A stretch of 25,883 bases of DNA from a virus, in the IMG/VR virus record IMGVR_UViG_3300036766_000293, positions 1-25,883 of that record; one strand, written 5' to 3'. Shown piece by piece: positions 6,387-12,634 of this stretch. The notes beneath the pieces are model-generated. The model saw nothing but the letters and a program-made list of their open reading frames with translations. It had not been told where the DNA came from and ran no database searches. Both the position numbers and the translations under genes were made by a program. The first letter of the stretch is position 1. Each line of letters begins with the position of its first letter.

Positions 6387-8951
6387 ATGGGCGCAACGTA
6401 TCTCTATATTAACGACAGCGGGGCAAACACCTGGCAGATCGGGGTGGACGATGGCGGCATTCTCAACTCGACCGCTGTGGCTCCACAGACGCCGGCGCTC
6501 CTGCATCTCAAGGACTACGCCACTGGAGCAACCAGCTGGCTCCTGGGTGTAGATACCAGCGGTCGTCTGACGCTTACGAGCGTTGCCCACAATCCCGCTT
6601 ATCCCAATAGCCTTCCTCTGATTTCACCCGGTAGCAATAGTTTTGCCGTGACGGTGACCGCCACGGGGTTGTTTGTGACGATGGTTGCGGTCATCTTCAA
6701 TGAATCCATCTCGCTTGACGGCACAGCCGGTGAGACGGTGACTTTGAAGCTGGTCTTGATAGCAACGCAGGCGCTGGTGGGCATGGCGGCTATAGCCGAA
6801 GCAACACAGATGGACCTCGTTGCGGCAGAATCTTTGGTGGCCTCAGCGGCTTTGGCGGATGCAGCTAAAGTGGAGATACTTGTTGCTGAAACTCTCGTGG
6901 GAAGTGCTGCCCTCACGGAAATACCAGCGAATCAGATTCCTGTGAGCGAGACTTTGGCGGGCGCGGCGGCGCTTAGCGATTCGGCACTCGCAGGTTTGGC
7001 CGCTTCCGAGACTTTGGTGGGCGCGGCCTCCATCACTGAATCCGATAAGATGACCATGCTGGCGTCTACGGCATTAGCCGCGACCGCCCAGGTTAGCGAA
7101 TCTCCCTCCAATTTTATCCCGGTAGCAGAAACACTGGATGGAAGCGCAGGCTTCACGGATTCACCAAATCTTGAAATTCCTGTCAGCGAAACGCTGGCAG
7201 CGGCAGCGGACTTGGCGGTGTCACCCTCGAACTCGATCCCGGTATCGGAAGCTCTGGCTGCGACCGCCGCCCTTACTGAATCGGTACAATCGGACCTACT
7301 CGCTAGCGTGGCTGCTTCGGCCACGGCTGACATCACGGAAGATGTCACTGCGGAAATGCCGGCATCGGTAGTCGCAGCTGGAAGTGCCGGAATAACCGAA
7401 GTTCTGAGTCTATCCATGCCCGTTGCTGAAACGCTTGGCGGATCGGCCCAGGCAACCGCATCTCCGGCCAACGTGATGCCGGTCACTGAACAATTGGATG
7501 TGGTGGCTGACGCCATAGTCACTCCCGGACTTCAAATGGACGCGGCGGCGGCGCTCGCGGCCTCTGCGGATATGACGCAAAGCGCGGTCACCAAACTCGG
7601 CGCGGCAGTCAGTTTGGATGCTACGGCGGACCTCACATTCAGCGAAGTGATGGCGCTCCTGGCGGCCTTGGATTTGCCTGCCGCTGCGGGTATCAGTGCG
7701 GAAGCTGGCCAGATTCACGTGGCCTCTTTGATCCTCGCGGGCGCGGCAGACGAAATACTGGCGGGCGTGCTCGATATGTCCCCGGATGTAACCCTGGCGG
7801 GCGCTCCCGATGTGGTCTTTGTGCCGGCGCTGGTCATGCGCCCGAGCTTGAGTTTGGACGCGGTCGGCACCACCGATGCGCTGGCAGTCACGACGATGCC
7901 GGTAGCCCTCACGCTGCCGGGCGGCGCTTCCATCAATGTGGACGCGGTGCGGCTGATTTCCGCAGCCCTCACGCTCGCAGGCAACGCGGGAATTTCAGTC
8001 GAGACAGCCCTGGTCGTACTCGTCAACTTGACGCTCGCCGTAGCCGCAGACCTGGCGGTTTCGGGGCCGGTCTGGAACGAAAGCGTGGGCCTGCCTGCTT
8101 CGGCGGATATGAGCCTGGGCACGCGCATGGACATGGCCGAATTGGTGGCGCTGGCGGCTCAGGCACAGGTCGTGCAAGTCCCGCGCTTGACCATGAATCC
8201 GGACGCAGACTTGAATGCGGCAGCGGCCGTGGCAGCGCAGGCCGTGATGATTCTGCCCACCTCGATCATACTGCCGGGCGGAGCGACTCTAACGACGGAT
8301 GGCGTGAGGCTCATCCAGGCGGCAATGGCTCTCGCGGCCAGCACCGGGGTGTCCGTGCAAGTGGCGCTCGCGGCGGTAGCGCGGGCGGTGGTGGGCGCAA
8401 ACGCTGACCTCAATCTTTCGAGCTTGATGGACCTGGTGGCCTCGGCCAACCTGACGGGCCAGGCGGCGGTAGCGGCGCGCGGCATCCTGGTCATGGATGC
8501 GGCCACCCTGCTCCAAGCCTTTGCGGATGTGGCAGCAGTTGGAGGCTTCCCCATCCAGGAAGCGATTGGCCTGGTGGCCTCTGGCGACCTGAGCGCCACT
8601 TCCGATCTCATTAAGGCGATCCTTTCCATCGTGGGCGTGGGCTCTGTCAAACCAATGGGCGGGCTTGGGGTGGTGTTGGGAGTGGATGGTGCCGGCAAGG
8701 CCACACCGATAACGGGTGAGGATCTCATTGTCGCCCGGCCTGGACAAGTAGCAGCCAGCCGTGTTTTTGAGAGTGAATCAGTCGAGATTTCTGCCGGAGC
8801 CGGAACGGTCCACGCCACGTCGGGCGCTGGTGGCCCCACGATAGTTCAAGGAACCGGCGCAGTCGGTCCTACGAGCGGGAAGGATGGAGTGGCGGCCGCT
8901 CCGGGCGAAGTCCGCGCCGTCACCGTGGCCGGGAAGGGTCAAGTGAACTAG
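6387..8951 (+). CDS. Giant 20-residue-repeat fibre-like protein
   Basis: An 854-residue protein starting 3 bases after the previous stop, probably by coupling. Residues 1-70 hold two copies of a short beta motif (TWQIGVDDGGILNSTAV and SWLLGVDTSGRLTLTSV) found in phage fibres. Residues 126-744 consist of 31 consecutive repeats of 20 residues (one of 19). The consensus is x-[SA]-x-x-L-x-x-x-A-[DA]-[LI]-x-x-[SA]-x-x-x-x-[MIL]-[PAV]. The fixed period, small residues and alternating hydrophobics suggest a regular beta-solenoid or stacked beta-hairpin shaft, though no structure is known to me for this exact consensus. Residues 755-854 are glycine-rich and may be a tip. There are no cysteines in the repeats, no signal peptide and no membrane segment. 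A long appendage is the likely role; cohesion or host binding is inferred. Confidence 0.6.
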   Translation: MGATYLYINDSGANTWQIGVDDGGILNSTAVAPQTPALLHLKDYATGATSWLLGVDTSGRLTLTSVAHNPAYPNSLPLISPGSNSFAVTVTATGLFVTMVAVIFNESISLDGTAGETVTLKLVLIATQALVGMAAIAEATQMDLVAAESLVASAALADAAKVEILVAETLVGSAALTEIPANQIPVSETLAGAAALSDSALAGLAASETLVGAASITESDKMTMLASTALAATAQVSESPSNFIPVAETLDGSAGFTDSPNLEIPVSETLAAAADLAVSPSNSIPVSEALAATAALTESVQSDLLASVAASATADITEDVTAEMPASVVAAGSAGITEVLSLSMPVAETLGGSAQATASPANVMPVTEQLDVVADAIVTPGLQMDAAAALAASADMTQSAVTKLGAAVSLDATADLTFSEVMALLAALDLPAAAGISAEAGQIHVASLILAGAADEILAGVLDMSPDVTLAGAPDVVFVPALVMRPSLSLDAVGTTDALAVTTMPVALTLPGGASINVDAVRLISAALTLAGNAGISVETALVVLVNLTLAVAADLAVSGPVWNESVGLPASADMSLGTRMDMAELVALAAQAQVVQVPRLTMNPDADLNAAAAVAAQAVMILPTSIILPGGATLTTDGVRLIQAAMALAASTGVSVQVALAAVARAVVGANADLNLSSLMDLVASANLTGQAAVAARGILVMDAATLLQAFADVAAVGGFPIQEAIGLVASGDLSATSDLIKAILSIVGVGSVKPMGGLGVVLGVDGAGKATPITGEDLIVARPGQVAASRVFESESVEISAGAGTVHATSGAGGPTIVQGTGAVGPTSGKDGVAAAPGEVRAVTVAGKGQVN
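6762..8618 (+). repeat. 31 imperfect 60-bp coding repeats
   Basis: Reading the protein in steps of 20 residues aligns 31 units without gaps apart from one missing residue in unit 22. Examples are VAETLVGSAALTEIPANQIP, VSETLAGAAALSDSALAGLA, VAETLDGSAGFTDSPNLEIP and AALTLAGNAGISVETALVVL. Early units (3-9 and 12) are most alike and often begin V-[AS]-E-T-L. Later units diverge (L-x-L-[AP]-G-x-A). The DNA copies differ strongly, so the array is old or held at protein level rather than recently expanded. Confidence 0.85.
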
Positions 8952-8953
8952 CC

Positions 8954-9931
8954 ATGCCTATTATGAGTCTGCCGCGCAAGACGAATTTCACGTTGAGCTG
9001 GACCCTGACGGATAGCCAGGGAAGCCCGATCAATTCAGCCACGGTGACGGCAACGCTTTACTCCGGGCGCGTGAATGGCACGGGGGGTACGGTAGTGACC
9101 CCGATTAACGCCCTGCCACTGGTGTATGTGCCTGGATCGGCCGGTCTTTATTCGGCGCAGGTTCTTGCCACACTCGACCCGGCAGCAGGGCTCACTGATT
9201 TTGTCCTGGTCGTCGAGGCCGTCGTGGCGGGCCTTCTGGTCTACCACATCGAACAGCCGGTCGTGACTGTTTATCCTCCGGCCGTGGACTTGACCACGCT
9301 CGACCGGGTGAAGTCCTGGATCGGCGTTCTCAGCAGCAGTGATGACGCCAACATTTCCGCCTGCATCACGGCGGCGTCGATGTATTGGCTGTGGCGCACG
9401 GGACGCCTACCGGCCAATGGTGATGTGCCTCTGGCCTCTCCTTTGGTGCAGCCGGTGGCTTTCAACGAGTGGTACTCCGGGAATGGATCGGCGCAGATGT
9501 TCTTGCGGCAGACACCCATTCGGACGGTCACAGCCGTGGTTATCAATGGGCAAACCATCGCGCAATCGACCGCCTACGGAATCTCGGGGTGGGTGATTGC
9601 CGATGACGGCAAGAGCTTGCTGCTTCGTCCCGGAGGCAACTCCAGTTCGTTTTCTACGTCGTTCTATGGAATGTGGTCGGCAGGGCCCGCTTTCACGAAG
9701 GGCATCATGAATATCAACGTCCAGTACCAAGCCGGTTACCGGATGACGCCGCCCGATATTGAATTGGCCTGCTGCCAGATGATAGCCGTGAATTATAAAA
9801 GAAGGAGTTGGACAGATCAAAGGTCTCAGGCTATGGCTCAAGGGGCTGGAACCATTAGCTTTAGAGATTGGGAACTTCCTCCCGAGATTGTAAGAGTGAT
9901 GGTTGCGTATACACCGACAGCCGTAACTTAG
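8954..9931 (+). CDS. Head-tail connector (neck) protein with Ig-like N-terminus
   Basis: A 325-residue protein. Residues 1-105 form an immunoglobulin-like beta domain (NFTLSWTLTDSQGSPINSATVTATLY). From residue 113 comes the connector core: LTTLDRVKSWIGVLSSSDDANISACITAAS is the usual first helix pair of gp6-like head-tail adaptors, which bind the portal and close the neck. The C-terminus is WELPPEIVRVMVAYTPTAVT. From about 9790 to the stop the DNA falls to about 45% GC (64 of 141 bases by hand count) and its codons change. A GC-rich version of the last 20 codons lies at 10591-10655, beyond a minus-strand endonuclease gene. The present 3' end therefore appears imported. The endonuclease gene overlaps the last 71 bases on the other strand. 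Confidence 0.75.
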   Translation: MPIMSLPRKTNFTLSWTLTDSQGSPINSATVTATLYSGRVNGTGGTVVTPINALPLVYVPGSAGLYSAQVLATLDPAAGLTDFVLVVEAVVAGLLVYHIEQPVVTVYPPAVDLTTLDRVKSWIGVLSSSDDANISACITAASMYWLWRTGRLPANGDVPLASPLVQPVAFNEWYSGNGSAQMFLRQTPIRTVTAVVINGQTIAQSTAYGISGWVIADDGKSLLLRPGGNSSSFSTSFYGMWSAGPAFTKGIMNINVQYQAGYRMTPPDIELACCQMIAVNYKRRSWTDQRSQAMAQGAGTISFRDWELPPEIVRVMVAYTPTAVT

Positions 9932-10550
9932 CTTTGCGTGTGGCCCAACTCTTTCTGACGATGGAACTTCGATGTTGACCAAATGCTGGATTAGCAGCAC
10001 CGCTTTGCTTCGCAGACATTCGCCGACGTGTTTCCACAGAATGCCTGCGCCCATAGAAGGGATTATCCACTCCCTTGCGGCGGTCAGCAAGTTGCTTCTT
10101 CCACTCTTCGGTATGCGGAATATGGCGTCCGAACATTCCATTGGCTGGCCCGCGCAGTCCCTTGCCAAACATGGGATTCTTGGGGCCAACCAACTTTCCG
10201 CGCATCGCCTTGAGCCATTTCTGGCGGTGCTCTTCCGACCAAGGTGGGCCTCCATCGCCTCCTGGCGTCCGGTTATAGCCAAGCCCGTCCGCAGGCGGGT
10301 GGGAGTGCAAACGGGCGATATGAAAGCGTTCGAGCTGATTAAGTTCCGTTCCGGTTTCGGCTCCGCAAATCTCCGTGATCGTAAATGCTTCCGGCCCGTA
10401 GCGGCGAATAGCTCTCGAAAGAAGCGATTTACTTGCGGGGTTCTTGAAGGCACTGGACAAATGACAGATCCACCGGCGTTTCAATGTGGTGGTCGTCTTC
10501 CCAACGTAAACTTTTCCATTAACGGTGTTGGTGACCAGATAGACGGTCAT
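9861..10550 (-). CDS. GIY-YIG homing endonuclease with NUMOD3 repeats
   Basis: A 229-residue protein on the minus strand. The catalytic domain runs from residue 3: VYLVTN and VYVGKT form the GIY...YIG pair, followed by R25/R26, H30, E74 in QLERFHIARL and N93 in GYNRTPGG, all expected of an active enzyme. Residues 104-215 carry four NUMOD3-like DNA-binding repeats (NPMFGK, NGMFGRHIPHTEEWK, NPFYGRRHSVETRRRMS, NPAFGQHRSS). The start ATG at 10550 is chosen because the domain begins there. No Shine-Dalgarno site is seen, but TTGACC about 40 bases upstream could be a -35 element with a weak -10. Its last 23 codons and stop lie antisense to the end of the connector gene. It is a selfish element that cleaves and invades phage genomes lacking it. 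Confidence 0.9.
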   Translation of the reverse strand: MTVYLVTNTVNGKVYVGKTTTTLKRRWICHLSSAFKNPASKSLLSRAIRRYGPEAFTITEICGAETGTELNQLERFHIARLHSHPPADGLGYNRTPGGDGGPPWSEEHRQKWLKAMRGKLVGPKNPMFGKGLRGPANGMFGRHIPHTEEWKKQLADRRKGVDNPFYGRRHSVETRRRMSAKQSGAANPAFGQHRSSIVRKSWATRKAKLRLSVYTQPSLLQSREEVPNL

Positions 10551-10590
10551 CGCACGAAGGTAACGCAGTACCCATCTCAGGTCAAGACTA

Positions 10591-10655
10591 ATTGGGAACT
10601 GCCCCCGGAGGTCGAGCGGGTCATGGTCGCTTACACGCCGACGGCACTGGCTTAA
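10591..10655 (+). pseudogene. Displaced original 3' end of the connector gene
   Basis: These 65 bases encode WELPPEVERVMVAYTPTALA and a stop. They match the last 20 codons of the connector gene (9867-9931) at 16 of 20 residues and 45 of 65 bases (hand count). Both copies begin with the same ten bases (attgggaact). No similarity is evident upstream of that point in this copy. This copy is about 63% GC, like surrounding phage genes, whereas the functional copy is recoded and lower in GC. There is no start site, so it is a relic. It ends 2 bases before an 18-bp palindrome and 21 bases before the next gene. Confidence 0.85.
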
Positions 10656-10656
10656 T

Positions 10657-10674
10657 TGTTGATTCGAATCAACA
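10657..10674. promoter_or_regulatory. 18-bp perfect palindrome
   Basis: TGTTGATTCGAATCAACA is its own reverse complement with no central spacer. It fills the space between the relic stop (10653-10655) and the ATG of the next gene (10677), where a Shine-Dalgarno site would be expected but none is seen. With no loop it is a poor RNA hairpin and looks more like a site for a dimeric DNA-binding protein or nuclease. Its function is unknown. Confidence 0.5.
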
Positions 10675-10676
10675 TT

Positions 10677-11189
10677 ATGGCGATTCAGCTCAGGTTCGAG
10701 GACAACATCAAGGAAGTGGCAGGGCGGCTCGAACAGCGCACTCCGGCCATCCTGGAAGCCCTGCGCACGCGCATGAACTCCCTCCTGGTGCGCCTGCAAA
10801 GCCAAGTCCAGCTCCGGCACCTGTCAGCGCCATCCGGGTTCAGCGCCACTCAGCTCCACCAGCGCAGCGGGAAGCTCATCAGCTCGATCCGCGTGACGCC
10901 CGCGGAGCAGACTGATACCGGGCTGGAAGGATCGGTCCACGGGGCCGGGGGTCCGGCTTGGTACGGTCGTGTGCATGAGTTCGGGGGGAGCTGGACGGTT
11001 CCGGCGCGTGAGGCGGTTCGACAGCGGTTTTCCAAGACCGGCAAGCTCATTGGGGCCAAGACCTTTGGCGTTAAGGGGGGCACGGTCACGATGCCCGAAC
11101 GCAGCTTCATGCGAGCGAGTCTGGCCGAATTGAAGGATGCGATCATCACGGAGATGCGCGAGGCGGTCAAGACCGGCCTGGGGACGTAG
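10677..11189 (+). CDS. HK97 gp10-like neck or minor tail protein
   Basis: A 170-residue protein. ATG at 10677 is preferred over TTG at 10656, because the latter would place an 18-bp palindrome inside the gene; neither has a Shine-Dalgarno site. Residues 1-60 are helical (LRFEDNIKEVAGRLEQRTPAI). The core has the signature of the HK97 gp10-like family of head-tail joining and tail-completion proteins: SGKLISSIRV, then GPAWYGRVHEFGG, then a C-terminal MPERSFMRASLAELKDAI. Its place between connector and tail terminator matches the standard neck order in siphophages. It probably acts at the head-tail interface during joining. The six 10-bp units follow its stop codon at once. Confidence 0.8.
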   Translation: MAIQLRFEDNIKEVAGRLEQRTPAILEALRTRMNSLLVRLQSQVQLRHLSAPSGFSATQLHQRSGKLISSIRVTPAEQTDTGLEGSVHGAGGPAWYGRVHEFGGSWTVPAREAVRQRFSKTGKLIGAKTFGVKGGTVTMPERSFMRASLAELKDAIITEMREAVKTGLGT

Positions 11190-11249
11190 CGGTAAAGTGC
11201 GGTAATTCACGGAAAAGCGCGGAAAAGCGCGGAAGGTTGCGGTAAGTAT
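11190..11249 (+). repeat. Six 10-bp tandem units filling an intergenic gap
   Basis: Starting at the base after the stop codon and ending one base before the next ATG, the DNA reads as six units of exactly 10 bases: CGGTAAAGTG, CGGTAATTCA, CGGAAAAGCG, CGGAAAAGCG, CGGAAGGTTG, CGGTAAGTAT. The consensus is CGG[TA]A[AG] plus four free bases. A 10-bp step places each CGG on nearly the same face of the helix. No normally spaced Shine-Dalgarno site is present; the best is GGAAGG at 11231-11236, 14 bases before the ATG. Confidence 0.75.
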
Positions 11250-11250
11250 C

Positions 11251-11733
11251 ATGTTCGACCCGGAAGCCATTGAAGTGGCGCTCTTTAACTTATTGCAGAA
11301 CGCGGTCACCGCGCTGCCCTTCAAGACCATCAGCCGTCATGCCAAGATTTGGGGCAATGCTGTGCCTCCCGACCAGCCGGCGCTTTACCTGGTGCCGCTG
11401 GGGGGCCCGACCGTACAGGACCAAGCGTTTGGAGCGCCCAAGTACCACCTCAAGTATGTGGTCTTGATCTATGCGCGCGCCGACGCGGCCCTGAACTCTA
11501 CGGTCATGCCGCAGACGCTGTTGAACAACGCTTGGAAGGCGATTAACAACGCCATGTTGGGAAAGCCCATAGATCCGGTGCAGGCTGCGGCCTGGTTGCC
11601 TCATGGAGAGAAACAGACTTTGGGTGGCCTAGTCGAGAACGCCTGGGTCGACGGCGAGACCACCATGCAGGCGGCCATTCTTGACCAGCAAGGGGCTATT
11701 GAGATCCCGCTCAGCGCACTTACCGGGGTCTGA
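11251..11733 (+). CDS. Tail terminator protein
   Basis: A 160-residue protein, typical in length for the lambda gpU / DUF3168 group, which caps the tail tube and joins it to the head neck. Visible features are an N-terminal helix (FDPEAIEVALFNLLQNAV), the strands around QPALYLVPLGG and YHLKYVVLIYARAD, and a helix (TLLNNAWKAINNAM), all in the order expected for this small alpha/beta fold. It sits between the gp10-like protein and the tail tube gene, the classic place for a terminator. The upstream gap consists of six 10-bp units, so its translation start is unusual. The assignment rests on size, fold pattern and position rather than a diagnostic motif. Confidence 0.7.
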   Translation: MFDPEAIEVALFNLLQNAVTALPFKTISRHAKIWGNAVPPDQPALYLVPLGGPTVQDQAFGAPKYHLKYVVLIYARADAALNSTVMPQTLLNNAWKAINNAMLGKPIDPVQAAAWLPHGEKQTLGGLVENAWVDGETTMQAAILDQQGAIEIPLSALTGV

Positions 11734-11763
11734 GGCTCAAATAGTTGTTGCACGCTCAAAAAC

Positions 11764-11792
11764 TGGCGTCTAGCGTTTTGACCGAGACGCCA
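11764..11792 (+). promoter_or_regulatory. mRNA leader hairpin before tail tube gene
   Basis: TGGCGTCT (11764-11771) and AGACGCCA (11785-11792) are exact complements around a 13-base loop. No T run follows, so it is not a standard terminator. It lies 26 bases before the tube ATG, just upstream of the purine-rich ribosome site (GAGGAAGAGGAG, 11800-11811). It could protect the 5' end of the transcript of this highly expressed gene or mark an RNA processing point. Confidence 0.5.
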
Positions 11793-11818
11793 CTAATCCG
11801 AGGAAGAGGAGAAAAGCC

Positions 11819-12559
11819 ATGCTGCAATTTGGAATCGGAGGGATGTACGGCAATCCAATCGGCGGAAACTATGGGTCGCCCACCGGACCACAACGGTTCG
11901 GCACACTCCAAAACATCGATCTGGAAATCAGCCAGAAGCTCGTGTCGCTGTATGGCCAGAACAAATTCCCGGACGATGTGGCGCCCAGCGACATGAAGGT
12001 TTCCGGCAAGGGCGGATTCGCCGCGATCGAGATTGATGTTTACAATGCCCTGTTCTACGCGGACACGATCGCCGCAGGCATCAAAGCGGTTTCGCCGGAT
12101 GAGAGCCACGCCATTGGCTCGACCGTCGTGATCACGCCGCCAAGTTCCGGAGTCTGGTTCTTGGACTTGGGCGTGCGCAACGGCACCACGGGCCGGCCCA
12201 TGATTAAGACCAGCGGCGCCCCCGGTGTCGGCTACTACCAGAACACTGGCACGAGCACCTACACGTTCAACGCGACCGACGTGTCGAGCGGCTTCCCGGT
12301 CCTCATTTCCTACGCCTACACTCTGAGCACGGGCCGGACGCTCACCGTCACGAACCACCTGCAAGGCTATGGGCCTGTCTTCGAGCTGTACCTACTGGAA
12401 CCCTATCAGGGCACGAACGGCGTGCACCTGTACAGCGTCCGCGCTTCGAAGATGTCCAACCCGCTGAAACGTGACAACTACCTCATCAGCGACTTCGAGT
12501 TCGAAGGCTTTGCGAACGCGGCCGGCCAGGTGATGGACTTCTTCCAGATTTCCGCGTAA
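11819..12559 (+). CDS. Major tail tube protein, copy 1
   Basis: A 246-residue protein with an extended purine-rich ribosome site. It starts MLQFGIGGMYGNP, continues with TLQNIDLEISQKLVSLYGQNKFPDDVAPSDMKVSGKG (residues 29-65), then FAAIEIDVYNALFY, and ends LKRDNYLISDFEFEGFANAAGQVMDFFQISA. The size, beta-rich makeup, FFQISA-type tail and place between terminator and chaperone fit a siphovirus tube subunit that stacks as hexameric rings around the tape measure. It is a close paralogue of the next gene, which has an extra domain, and their cores are nearly identical in protein although very different in DNA. It may form the bulk of the tube, with copy 2 as a decorated or minor subunit. Confidence 0.75.
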   Translation: MLQFGIGGMYGNPIGGNYGSPTGPQRFGTLQNIDLEISQKLVSLYGQNKFPDDVAPSDMKVSGKGGFAAIEIDVYNALFYADTIAAGIKAVSPDESHAIGSTVVITPPSSGVWFLDLGVRNGTTGRPMIKTSGAPGVGYYQNTGTSTYTFNATDVSSGFPVLISYAYTLSTGRTLTVTNHLQGYGPVFELYLLEPYQGTNGVHLYSVRASKMSNPLKRDNYLISDFEFEGFANAAGQVMDFFQISA

Positions 12560-12634
12560 GCGGGCTGGATGGCAATACGAACTTTGGAAAGTTGGAATCG
12601 GCGGGTATCGAAAATAACGTAGCGGGAGGAACCC

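Noticed and set aside
6762-8618. CRISPR-like or recent tandem DNA repeat
   Set aside because: The period is 60 bases in frame with strong third-base differences. It is a protein repeat, not a DNA repeat array with spacers.
9867-10590. Group I intron or intein splitting the connector
   Set aside because: The connector frame is complete without removing anything, the endonuclease is on the opposite strand, and no intein motifs were seen. A duplicated end explains both copies better.
9972-10655. Plus-strand frame ending in the connector-like tail
   Set aside because: Most of it is antisense to the GIY-YIG gene with no protein-like pattern. Only the last 20 codons are meaningful, as a relic of the connector end.
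12580-12593. Inverted repeat AACTTTGGAAAGTT before tube copy 2
   Set aside because: Six-base arms with a two-base gap make a poor hairpin, and sites of this strength occur by chance.
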